Positions 55,842-63,758 of a stretch of DNA of 64,000 nt are shown piece by piece. This stretch comes from Catenovulum sediminis (GTDB lineage Bacteria; Pseudomonadota; Gammaproteobacteria; Enterobacterales; Alteromonadaceae): the NCBI RefSeq assembly GCF_040270295.1, contig NZ_JBELOE010000093.1. The stretch is one strand, 5' to 3'. Numbering within the stretch: the stretch's first letter is position 1; the number at the start of each line of letters is the position of its first letter. Both the position numbers and the translations under genes were made by a program. A model generated the notes under the pieces. That model was not told the origin of the DNA and ran no database searches. It saw only the letters and a list, made by a program, of their open reading frames with translations.

Positions 55842-56729
55842 TCAACACGCTGATGAACTTGCGATGGTTTCAATACTTTCTTGGGCTAAGTCAGCAGCAG
55901 CGAACTGAATAATTTTGTCAGTATCACTATAATTTTCGACTTGCGCACCTAAGTGTTTAATTTCACCAACAACATCTTCGTAAACTTTTACAAACTCCAA
56001 CTTACGATGGCTTGGTTTTTCCACTGCAACTAACGCTTTATCTGCTTGCACAACATCACAGTTAATCAATTTATTTAAACGACTAACCCAAGTTTCCCCA
56101 TGTTCCATTGCTAATAATACATTTTGTTGCTCAAAGGCTAACGGACGAATAATACGGTAACTATCATTTATACACCTTGCCAGTGGCACGGAAATATCAA
56201 ACATACCCGCTTTAATCGTTTGCTTGGTATAACGAACACCTTGGGGTAATTTTCGCGTTAGTTGATTTCTTAACGACCTAACCATCTGTTGCTCTTTATA
56301 CTCCTTCGCTTCAGCAAAGTTTCTGCCAATAAAACGTTGGTATAGTTGCTCTGTAGCGACTTTAATGTCCGTTGTTAATAAAGTACCTACTTCACCAAAA
56401 TGTGAAACTGACTCCCTTGTACGTGTTATTTCTTTAAAGTAATCAACTAAATTTTGCCCGTACACGTGATGATCTACTAAATACTGGCGAATACGCGTTA
56501 ATTCACTTTCAAAGCCTTCAATCGCGTGGCGATAAACAACACCATCTAAGTCATCAAAAAATTGGTTTACACGTTTGAAAGATTTAGGCGCTAATTTAAA
56601 ATCATATAAGCCTAATTTTGGTGCAATAACGACTACACCCACATTGGCAAATTCTCGGGTTTCGGCAAAAGGCATAAAACGCACAACAGCATACATGCAT
56701 AGTGTATTGGTGTTCATCAATTCACTCAT
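55842..56729 (-). CDS. DUF3037 domain protein
   Basis: 295 residues from the ATG at 56729, whose ATGA overlaps the stop of the kinase gene. N-terminal DUF3037 signature: LCMYAVVRFMPFAETREFANVGVVVIAP. The rest is helical. DUF3037 proteins are almost always next to a HipA-like kinase, as here, and may be its partner or substrate. No catalytic residues are recognisable. Confidence 0.87.
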   Translation of the reverse strand: MSELMNTNTLCMYAVVRFMPFAETREFANVGVVVIAPKLGLYDFKLAPKSFKRVNQFFDDLDGVVYRHAIEGFESELTRIRQYLVDHHVYGQNLVDYFKEITRTRESVSHFGEVGTLLTTDIKVATEQLYQRFIGRNFAEAKEYKEQQMVRSLRNQLTRKLPQGVRYTKQTIKAGMFDISVPLARCINDSYRIIRPLAFEQQNVLLAMEHGETWVSRLNKLINCDVVQADKALVAVEKPSHRKLEFVKVYEDVVGEIKHLGAQVENYSDTDKIIQFAAADLAQESIETIASSSAC

Positions 56730-57496
56730 TTTAGCCCCTCCCAAAATTTTTGATTTAAATACTCGTTTAATCTTAACGTCATTCGTTCAATTATTCCATG
56801 ATAATCAGCGACACCCTCTCGCCAATCTTCAGGGATTTGTTCAACAATTTGTTGCCAATTAGCGAATGCGTCAGCCATTCTTTGCTCATAATTTTGCAAT
56901 ACATCATAATCAATTTGAGCGGGCCAATAATCACTACTTACGTGGAATTTATGATGTTCAGCAATTAAAAAACCATTATCAAATGCCAAATTATGGTCTA
57001 CAACCTTCAATGCCAAACTTGATTGAGCATAGAATAAATTAGGGTTACCACCGAGCTTAGTTAAATTTCTATCAGCGTTTTTTATCCAATAATCAAAAAC
57101 ATACAAATCACGCAGCGTTTCTTGCGACAATGAATGAAGGATTTGATAGTTTACTTCTTGCAAATCAGGTATAAATTCAGAAGCAAAAGCAACACCTTCA
57201 CCAATTTCAAATTGATAATCGGAATTATATTCTAGTAAGGCACTATCTACATATACCAACTCACAATTAGGTATAGGTAAACCAAAGTCTTGCCCTAATT
57301 TGCCAAATAACCACTCTTTAATACAACCTTCAAAACCAGCACGTTGGCGCTTGATAACATACTTTTTACCATTATCCGCTAAACATAAATAAGGGCCTGT
57401 AGCTCCTTGGGTCATTTGATGAATTATTTCGACTATACAAATCACATTTTTGTCACTATTGCCCTGTTCAATTGGCTTTACTCTCTTTATGCTCAT
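56726..57496 (-). CDS. HipA-like Ser/Thr kinase
   Basis: 256 residues, about half the length of HipA and lacking its N-terminal dimer domain. Kinase features: GPYLCLADNGKKYVIKR (nucleotide loop and Lys), a catalytic-loop-like IKNADRNLTKLGGNPNLF (Asp142, Asn144), and Mg-binding VVDHNLAFD (Asp167). HipA in E. coli phosphorylates glutamyl-tRNA synthetase; the target of the DUF3037-linked branch is unknown. There is no HipB-like HTH gene beside it, so DUF3037 may be the counterpart. Confidence 0.85.
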   Translation of the reverse strand: MSIKRVKPIEQGNSDKNVICIVEIIHQMTQGATGPYLCLADNGKKYVIKRQRAGFEGCIKEWLFGKLGQDFGLPIPNCELVYVDSALLEYNSDYQFEIGEGVAFASEFIPDLQEVNYQILHSLSQETLRDLYVFDYWIKNADRNLTKLGGNPNLFYAQSSLALKVVDHNLAFDNGFLIAEHHKFHVSSDYWPAQIDYDVLQNYEQRMADAFANWQQIVEQIPEDWREGVADYHGIIERMTLRLNEYLNQKFWEGLK

Positions 57497-57537
57497 GAAT
57501 TTACTTAATAAATTTTAACCAAAAACTTCCGAGTTCT

Positions 57538-58500
57538 TTACTTTGCTAATTCAGATGCACTTAAATACGGCACTTTACCTGAAGGAACTAAATTGGCTGC
57601 CGTATCCAAATGGACATCTTGATCATCAAAAAAGATATGCGGCTTAAATGCTTTTAATACCTTTCCTTTTTCTAATCCGCCCAGAAAAAATGCTTCATCT
57701 ACGTAAACACCCCATGCCCGAAGAGTTTTAATTACTCGCATTTCCGACGGACTATTACGAGCCGTAACAATCGCAATACGCACAGGTGAATATTCCACTT
57801 TCATGGGTAAGCGATCTTGCAACTTAGATAGCTTTTTTAATAAACTCGCGTAAGGGCCTTCTTCCATTGGTGTATCTTGCATGGCATCTTCTTGAGCATG
57901 AAACGCTTCCATTCCTTGTGTTTTATAAACCAGCTCGCTTTTATCCGAAAACAGTACGGCGTCACCATCAAAAGCTATCCGAACCTGCCCCTCCGGAATC
58001 TCAGCACCTTCTTTAGGAGGATTTTTCAAAATTGCTGCAGCACTATGACCTGAATCGATTACCTGCTGGGCATCCTTTACATCGGTCGTTAAAAACAGAT
58101 CAACATCAAAAGCTTCTACATAGTCGGCTGCAGATTCACCTGCAGTAAAAGCAGAACGGGTAATATTTAATCCATTATGGCGAATGCTATTCAACACTCG
58201 CAACCCAGTATCGGGACTATTACGTGACATCACGACCACCTCAACCAAAGGTGATTTATCACTGGCTTGCATGTACTCATTGAGACCTAATAATGCTTCA
58301 ACCAATGGGTAACCAGTTCCAGCTTGAAGCGGAACATTTTCATGTTTAAGCATGTAATCGCGAAACAACTCTATTGCTTTATCAGGATCTTCGTTTCGAG
58401 CTTCACGAAAAATTTTATCTGACTCGCTCATATCAAAAAGCGCCGTAGCGGATATCCCGACTACAAGAGTGTTACTTAAATCCAATGCCATCGACTTCAC
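57538..58500 (-). CDS. Cytosolic 5'-nucleotidase family protein
   Basis: 320 residues (the first Met may be followed by a better start at MALDLSNT, residue 4). HAD-like fold of the PF06189 family related to NT5C1: LVVGISATALFDM, VVVMSRNSPDTGLR, RIAFDGDAVLFSD, AIVTARNSPSEMRV and a late HIFFDDQDVH. It should dephosphorylate nucleoside monophosphates. It is 41 bases upstream of the HipA-like gene but its function is not clearly tied to it. Confidence 0.87.
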   Translation of the reverse strand: MKSMALDLSNTLVVGISATALFDMSESDKIFREARNEDPDKAIELFRDYMLKHENVPLQAGTGYPLVEALLGLNEYMQASDKSPLVEVVVMSRNSPDTGLRVLNSIRHNGLNITRSAFTAGESAADYVEAFDVDLFLTTDVKDAQQVIDSGHSAAAILKNPPKEGAEIPEGQVRIAFDGDAVLFSDKSELVYKTQGMEAFHAQEDAMQDTPMEEGPYASLLKKLSKLQDRLPMKVEYSPVRIAIVTARNSPSEMRVIKTLRAWGVYVDEAFFLGGLEKGKVLKAFKPHIFFDDQDVHLDTAANLVPSGKVPYLSASELAK

Positions 58501-58596
58501 CTAATGAACCTGAACTCTGAAAACGAAATATAAGGGAACTAAATACCCTAACCACAAACAGCTCTTTCGACCAAAAAATCAAACAAACGCGGTACA

Positions 58597-58641
58597 ACTA
58601 CGGATAAGTTAGTTGAAACCTTTTGTGATGTCGATAACTTA
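58597..58641 (+). mobile_element. Possible IS982-family transposase scrap
   Basis: In one plus-strand frame the bases read TTDKLVETFCDVDNLL, like the start of IS982 transposases (DKLVEIFCDVDDFC). Only about 15 residues match, and the frame then drifts into unrelated sequence. It lies in the 251-base gap between two genes. Confidence 0.35.
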
Positions 58642-58751
58642 TTGCCAATTGCTTATCAAGCAGAGACAGGAAGCATTCCTTTACGCGTTGTAAGCCTATG
58701 GGCTGTCAGTTTGCGAATGCCTCATCAAAGTTGGAGAGCACAATTCGCTGA

Positions 58752-60323
58752 TTATTCATATATCACACTCTTAAGCCTTGCAAAGGTGCGCATTTGTTCA
58801 GTTGCGTAAATAGGCTCATAATCCTGATTTTTAGCTATAAGCTTATAACGCCCGTCCGGTTCTTTTTTAATATCGCGCAATAAATACTGAGCGGTGCCGG
58901 TTTCATCATCGCACTCTATAGCAACGGTGCAATTTTGCAGCGAGCCCGCGCGCTCTGGTGTAATCCACTCAAGCAACAATAAATCACCATCTAAAATAGG
59001 GTTTTTGCCGCCATTCATCGAATTGCCCGATGCACGGGCCAAAAAATGTCGTTTCGGATCCAGTTTACCAACCCCATCAGGTGCAGGTATATACTCAACC
59101 TCACTATCATCACCGCTTTTAAAATGACCACACGCAATTTTAAGATTAGGAAAATAAGGCAAGTTGGCTGAATTTTGGCGCTCCGCCCTTTGCTGCGCAG
59201 CTTGACCAAAATCAATAACTTTAGCGCGATCATCAGAACTTGGAAGCACTCCGCTGCTACTAGAAAAAGAAGATGTACTAACGTCACTCGCACTGACAAA
59301 CTTATCTTTTGCACCCAGCCAAAGCTTAGCACCATTTAACTCGGCAACCTGATACGCCCAGTCACTAACCGCTTTTGATTTAACCGAATCACAATAATAA
59401 TAATTGCCCAATTCAGCTTGCAATACATCGGCATGCTCTTCTAAATTTTGTGCTTGCCAATGTTCTTTATGAATGTGCGCGGCCAAAAAATCCCTTTTAT
59501 TGTTATTGCATGTTCGGTGTGCTGCAACAAAATTATGCCCTAAGTCATGAGCATATCGCGCAAAAGGAATAAAATGATCGACCTCAACTGCCCCACTGAC
59601 CATTGGCTTATGGCAATAAAAACAGCGGTTTTGTTGTATCTCGATTAACACAGGTTTTGCATAATTTAACGCAGTTCTGTCAAAACCAAATAAAAAGCGT
59701 TCTAGCTGACTTTCTGGCCCAATTAACTGTTGATTAAACTTAATAGCTTGAATTTTTTGAATCCAACTATTTCTGGCTAAATACACAACCAAATCGTAAA
59801 AACGGCGAAAACAATCCGCAATCCCTGGATACAAAGTAATAAATTTCTGCTTTTTATTGTGCGGATATAAAAAGCATTCTTCTTGTTTTGCCAGAATTTG
59901 CAATCGCCAGAGTGGGCCATTTTTTAATGTTTCCATACTCGCATTAAAAACAGCTTTCCAATATTGGCTGTTTTTTAACTGACGCAGACTTTTAATTTCA
60001 TTTTGCTGGCACTCGTATAAAACGGTAATCACCTTAGATTGCGCACCAGTATTTTGCCTAAGTAACCCCGCTTCACCTTGATGGCTAGAAAATGGCGTCG
60101 CATGATGCCAATACAATAAGATAAGTTTCTCGGCCAAGGTTTCTAACGAGATCACTAACTGGCCATCCGCCTGATTTTCGTTACCCGATAAATCGACACT
60201 TTCCACACAAACATCAGCCAGCGCGTGCAACAAAGCAAATTTATAAGTTGCTGAAAAATCGCCTTCATTTAACATGCGTTGAATATAAGCGATAAAATTA
60301 AGTTGCTGTTGCATCGCTGCCAT
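58752..60323 (-). CDS. HNH nuclease fused to a LexA/S24-like peptidase domain
   Basis: 523 residues from the ATG at 60323, two bases after the upstream stop, with AAGGTGG as ribosome site. Residues 1-220 are helical and unrecognised. The HNH domain spans about 230-285: CFYC (234-237), VDHFIP (His250) and HRTCNNNKRD. A Ser-rich linker (348-364) follows, then an S24 fold (about 415-523): ASGNSMNGG (Ser435), PILDGDLLLLEWI, and RYKLIAKNQDYEPI. The catalytic Lys of S24 would sit in YLLRDIK where Leu or Arg stands, so autocleavage may be lost. The C-terminal domain resembles the LexA-like end of DUF3427 helicases. Confidence 0.8.
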   Translation of the reverse strand: MAAMQQQLNFIAYIQRMLNEGDFSATYKFALLHALADVCVESVDLSGNENQADGQLVISLETLAEKLILLYWHHATPFSSHQGEAGLLRQNTGAQSKVITVLYECQQNEIKSLRQLKNSQYWKAVFNASMETLKNGPLWRLQILAKQEECFLYPHNKKQKFITLYPGIADCFRRFYDLVVYLARNSWIQKIQAIKFNQQLIGPESQLERFLFGFDRTALNYAKPVLIEIQQNRCFYCHKPMVSGAVEVDHFIPFARYAHDLGHNFVAAHRTCNNNKRDFLAAHIHKEHWQAQNLEEHADVLQAELGNYYYCDSVKSKAVSDWAYQVAELNGAKLWLGAKDKFVSASDVSTSSFSSSSGVLPSSDDRAKVIDFGQAAQQRAERQNSANLPYFPNLKIACGHFKSGDDSEVEYIPAPDGVGKLDPKRHFLARASGNSMNGGKNPILDGDLLLLEWITPERAGSLQNCTVAIECDDETGTAQYLLRDIKKEPDGRYKLIAKNQDYEPIYATEQMRTFARLKSVIYE

Positions 60324-60325
60324 TA

Positions 60326-60922
60326 TTAAACATCCACCTTTTGAATCAGCGCATTTAACCAAATTTCACTTGAGCGATTAGGTCGCTGATCGGCACTTTG
60401 CCAATGTTTAATCATAACCAAATCAGGCTGCTGACTTATGAGCTTAGCTAATGAATATTCAGTTAAATCAGTAAAATTGCGGCCGTTATCAACACGCTCG
60501 GTTTCACCATATTTAAACGAAACATACATCACACCGTTATTTTTAAGCGCCGCAGCTAATTTAGCAAATATCAAAGGTAACTCTGCTTTGGCAACATGCA
60601 ACAAACTGGCACAACACCATATACCGTGATATGTATTTTGTGCACAAAGCTGCTGGAAAGTTTTTGTTTCGACAGGCTGTTGTAAATGCTCAGTGGCGAT
60701 AGCAGCGAGCTGTTCGCTGGCATCAAATGCCTCAACAAGATAACCCTGTTGTTTAAAATAAAACGCATCTCGACCACTTCCACAACCTGCATCTAAAATA
60801 ACGCCAGCGGATTTTATCAGGGGCAAAAATTCAGAATACAGCGCAGATAAATCCACCAAAACAGTTGAATTATAAAACTCACGTGCATTGTTATTATAAT
60901 AATCCGTTGTTTTACTAAACAT
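60326..60922 (-). CDS. Class-I SAM-dependent methyltransferase (TehB-like)
   Basis: 198 residues. Motif I ILDAGCGSGRDAFYF and a Cys-Cys segment (WCCASLLHVAKAELP) are clear; no DNA-methylase DPPY/NPPF motif is seen, so it probably methylates a small molecule or protein. It directly precedes the HNH-LexA-like gene (two-base gap) and is its operon partner. Confidence 0.87.
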   Translation of the reverse strand: MFSKTTDYYNNNAREFYNSTVLVDLSALYSEFLPLIKSAGVILDAGCGSGRDAFYFKQQGYLVEAFDASEQLAAIATEHLQQPVETKTFQQLCAQNTYHGIWCCASLLHVAKAELPLIFAKLAAALKNNGVMYVSFKYGETERVDNGRNFTDLTEYSLAKLISQQPDLVMIKHWQSADQRPNRSSEIWLNALIQKVDV

Positions 60923-61121
60923 TGTACAAACTCTGCTTTATGGTATGGCCACTCAAATACGTTAACGAGCGGAAGATTTAACAACTAAATTTAGCAAAAC
61001 AGCTTTGAAAAATATAGTTTTTATGAGTTGTTAATTTGTAGAGGGGCCCAAATGGGACTCACTACTATTTACTCAAATTCGCCTGCCTTAAAGGTGTTAG
61101 ATAGGCGATTTGCGCAGGCTG

Positions 61122-61232
61122 GTCGTTTGTATCAAACAACTCTGCCATTTGCGTTTGAAACATCCAGCTAACGGTGACTTGTCACCAATTGAGTTTGAAA
61201 ATTCTAAATTAAAAGTGACCGGTATTGCTTGA
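61122..61232 (+). mobile_element. IS3-family transposase C-terminal remnant
   Basis: The frame ending at the stop 61230-61232 reads LKHPANGDLSPIEFENSK, very like the C-terminus of IS3-group OrfB ('NGLSPVEFE'). No upstream body of the transposase and no terminal repeat are recognised. Confidence 0.55.
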
Positions 61233-61292
61233 CCTGTGCAGGTCTGTATGTTGCAAGATACTGGCCTCCGTTAGCTAGTTTTTGTGCTGCCT

Positions 61293-61550
61293 TTAACTGC
61301 CACTGGTATTTTTTAGATCTAGCGGTTCTGGGCAGGTCAGGATATACACAGAATCTTTGAAGCTATCGTCGGTTTTAATTAACGAGATAAACAACCCGCT
61401 TCCAACTAAATTTTTATTAGGTTGCGGTCTGTAAAAGTCTGCAAAATGAAGTTTGCCGTTGAAGCCTTTGTATCTATTAGTATATTGTTTTGGTCCGAGA
61501 ACATTGAACCTGAGTAATGTACATGAATGCGCGGGAACAGATGCTACCAT
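61293..61550 (-). CDS. Hypothetical small ORF, possibly a gene fragment
   Basis: 85 residues from an ATG (MVASVPAHSCTLLRF). Its later part (GFNGKLHFADFYRPQPNKNLVGS... DSVYILTCPEPLDL) looks coding in composition, but I recognise no family and see no ribosome site. It may be the end of a degraded gene, since the frame stays open about 30 codons upstream of the ATG. Confidence 0.3.
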   Translation of the reverse strand: MVASVPAHSCTLLRFNVLGPKQYTNRYKGFNGKLHFADFYRPQPNKNLVGSGLFISLIKTDDSFKDSVYILTCPEPLDLKNTSGS

Positions 61551-62004
61551 TGATTTTTGTGGCTTTGTGTTATTGCGTAACGGTTTCTCACCTAAGCAGA
61601 TCAGTAGATTGAATTTAGTATCTAGTGAATTATTCCATTAAAGGTGTAATTGTTGTGCGTTTAAGAACTGCAAATGACACCAACAAGGTGTAATCTTCAT
61701 ATTTAATGCAAGCATTTAGATATGGTTACTATTTAAACAAACTAAAGAATTTTTCAATTGCACAAAAAAATCAACTCCACGAAATGAGAAATTCCCTAGT
61801 TCTAATTGTATTAATTGCTTTTTATGCCTAACCTATACAGCCTAACTTATTTATACTGATCAGATAAACTATTGATGACATTAAAAATTTCCGAAAAACA
61901 CAATTTCACCCTAGGATTTTTGCAAAGTGTATCGAATTATTACCGAGTGCTGGTACGGTTCTTAAAAAGAGATAAACCTTATTCAAAGGTAAAAAAAGCT
62001 CGAC

Positions 62005-62034
62005 TTGATATCGGTTGGATTTGATCAATATATA
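62005..62034 (+). promoter_or_regulatory. Candidate sigma-70 promoter of the DUF4297 gene
   Basis: TTGATA (62005-62010) and TATATA (62029-62034) are 18 bases apart, ending 47 bases before the start codon. Confidence 0.5.
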
Positions 62035-62038
62035 GTAG

Positions 62039-62071
62039 CAAGTTAGGGGCAAGTTAGGGGCAAGTTAGGGG
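62039..62071 (+). repeat. Three perfect 11-bp tandem repeats carrying Shine-Dalgarno sequence
   Basis: CAAGTTAGGGG occurs three times without a mismatch, ending nine bases before the ATG at 62081. Each copy ends in AGGGG, so the last acts as the ribosome site and the others duplicate it. Confidence 0.95.
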
Positions 62072-62080
62072 CAAAAAAAC

Positions 62081-63757
62081 ATGGAACAAAGTGATAGCGG
62101 TGGTGTTGGTGCTAAAAAAGGCTTTTTGTATCAAGACTACGCTGCGGCATACTTTCTATTAAAGATGTTAAGGGATAAGAGTATTATCTCGATACGGTGT
62201 GAAGTAACCGACGACATTGATGTTGTTTATCAGGACTATATAGAGTATGTCCAAGTTAAAACTACTGATGCAGAGAGAAAGTGGACATTAAAAGAATTCA
62301 CAGAACCTAGCTATAACTATGCAGAGCCAACAGGTAGACAGCGTAAAAAGCAAAAAGTCAGTAATAACGACTCAATCTTACACAAATCAATGAACTGTGA
62401 TAATGATACCAGCAAACGCAGTAAATTTCGTATTTTGTCTCCAAGAGATGTTCTAAAGCCTCTAATTTTTTTAAAAACTCTATTTCACGCAAGACCGGAA
62501 AAAACTGGGCGTAGTGAGCTTTTATTCCAACTAAAAAAGAAGATTTCCGATTATAAATCCCCCAATGGTAATGATGTAGAGTATTGGTTAGATAATGCTA
62601 CTTGGGAAGTTATACCTACACCTGAACAGTTAGAATTAGAGTGTCGAAAAATGATTTTGCAGTCTGCTTACAGTAAAGGGTATATGCTTAATATTGATCG
62701 AGATTGTGACGTTATTTTAAACTCTATTCTAAACACTCTAACTAAAAAAAGTGCTACTTCTCGGATAATTTATTCTGCAAAAGATAAAAGTTATTTAAGG
62801 CATGATTTTTTCGATTGGTTTTATAAAGAATTAGATAGCATTACGAAAGACTCATCAAATAACGTCAAGATATACACTAAAAGCGCATCAGAATTGCAAG
62901 CAGTGTTAAGAGAATTTACATCTAGAACAGATATCTATGCTGATAAATCATTTGTGGGCGATAAGAATTGTTCTGGTTTAGAAGGCAAGTATGAAATGCG
63001 GCGTTACCGATATGATCATATTGCAAAATCAATAAAAAAGTGGTTGCCCGAAGTTTTACTTACACCGAGTGAGTTGGCGGACATTCGACCAGAAAACTTT
63101 GAAACAAAAATCAAAGAATATGCGAAAAGAATAGATAAAAACATTGGCGCGCTGCCAAAAATGGTTGCTCATGTACTTCTTCACTCAGTCATTCGGACAA
63201 CGACGGGCAGTCAACCAATTCCTGCTTACCTATATGTTGATGATGATAGAGAAACCTGTTTCGAAAACGTCCATATCGTTATTAGAGACCATTCAGAAGA
63301 TCAGTTGTGGATGGGGTTTAGCTACTTCGTTAAAGATGACTTTGAAGGTTGCCTAACGGAGATTGTTGATAACTTTTTCGATCTATTAAGCTCCGACGCT
63401 TTTGCTGATAAAAAAGCCAAAATACTCGATGTCAAAGAAGATCGTTTTCTAGTTAGCCATGATATCGATAAGTTACTTCTAAGTACTACATCAATTGACG
63501 AATGCTTAGATAGTTTTCGTTTTGTGTTCTTTATTGGATACGAGTCTGAGCATTTAAGCTGTAAGAGTGCAGATTTAGCTGATGATTACCAAGACAAAAT
63601 AATTGACGAAGTATACAAAAGGTTTGGGGGGGTGATTGATGGCTTAATTGACAAAGACGAGTTCATGCAAGATTTACATATCGATGTTTATCTTTATCCA
63701 ATCCCTTGCGTAGATAACCTTTTAACAACTGCTCAAAAAGAATTTGAGGTTAGCTGA
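62081..63757 (+). CDS. DUF4297/Cap4-type nuclease fused to a HamA-like (DUF1837) domain, degenerate
   Basis: 558 residues. N-terminal dsDNA nuclease domain (about 1-290): GAKKGFLYQDYAAAYFLL, then PD-(D/E)xK-like residues Glu42, Asp46/Asp48 and Gln59-Val60-Lys61 (EYVQVK), as in Cap4/DUF4297. A long middle segment includes SKFRILSPRDVLKPLIFLK. The C-terminal part (about 300-558) resembles HamA of Hachiman: AHVLLHSVIR, then LWMGFSYFV where HamA has a 'lwlGExKfy' active site; here Glu is Phe413 and Lys is Tyr415. So the effector may be swapped. The gene is followed by the truncated frame at 63759. Confidence 0.7.
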   Translation: MEQSDSGGVGAKKGFLYQDYAAAYFLLKMLRDKSIISIRCEVTDDIDVVYQDYIEYVQVKTTDAERKWTLKEFTEPSYNYAEPTGRQRKKQKVSNNDSILHKSMNCDNDTSKRSKFRILSPRDVLKPLIFLKTLFHARPEKTGRSELLFQLKKKISDYKSPNGNDVEYWLDNATWEVIPTPEQLELECRKMILQSAYSKGYMLNIDRDCDVILNSILNTLTKKSATSRIIYSAKDKSYLRHDFFDWFYKELDSITKDSSNNVKIYTKSASELQAVLREFTSRTDIYADKSFVGDKNCSGLEGKYEMRRYRYDHIAKSIKKWLPEVLLTPSELADIRPENFETKIKEYAKRIDKNIGALPKMVAHVLLHSVIRTTTGSQPIPAYLYVDDDRETCFENVHIVIRDHSEDQLWMGFSYFVKDDFEGCLTEIVDNFFDLLSSDAFADKKAKILDVKEDRFLVSHDIDKLLLSTTSIDECLDSFRFVFFIGYESEHLSCKSADLADDYQDKIIDEVYKRFGGVIDGLIDKDEFMQDLHIDVYLYPIPCVDNLLTTAQKEFEVS

Positions 63758-63758
63758 T

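Larger units (their letters stand above)
60923..62080. other. Gene-poor AT-rich stretch
   Basis: 1.16 kb without a supported complete gene. It holds an IS3-type transposase tail (61122-61232), a small palindrome (GACCT-GTGC-AGGTC, about 61230), an unrecognised 85-residue minus-strand frame (61293-61550), a 49-residue plus-strand frame (61875-62024), and the promoter and repeat leader of the next gene (62005-62071). Composition is more AT-rich than the core genes, consistent with a transferred island. Confidence 0.6.

Noticed and set aside
61875..62024. A 49-residue plus-strand frame before the DUF4297 gene
   Set aside because: No ribosome site or known similarity; it overlaps the candidate promoter. 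Could be a real small gene, but the sequence does not support it.
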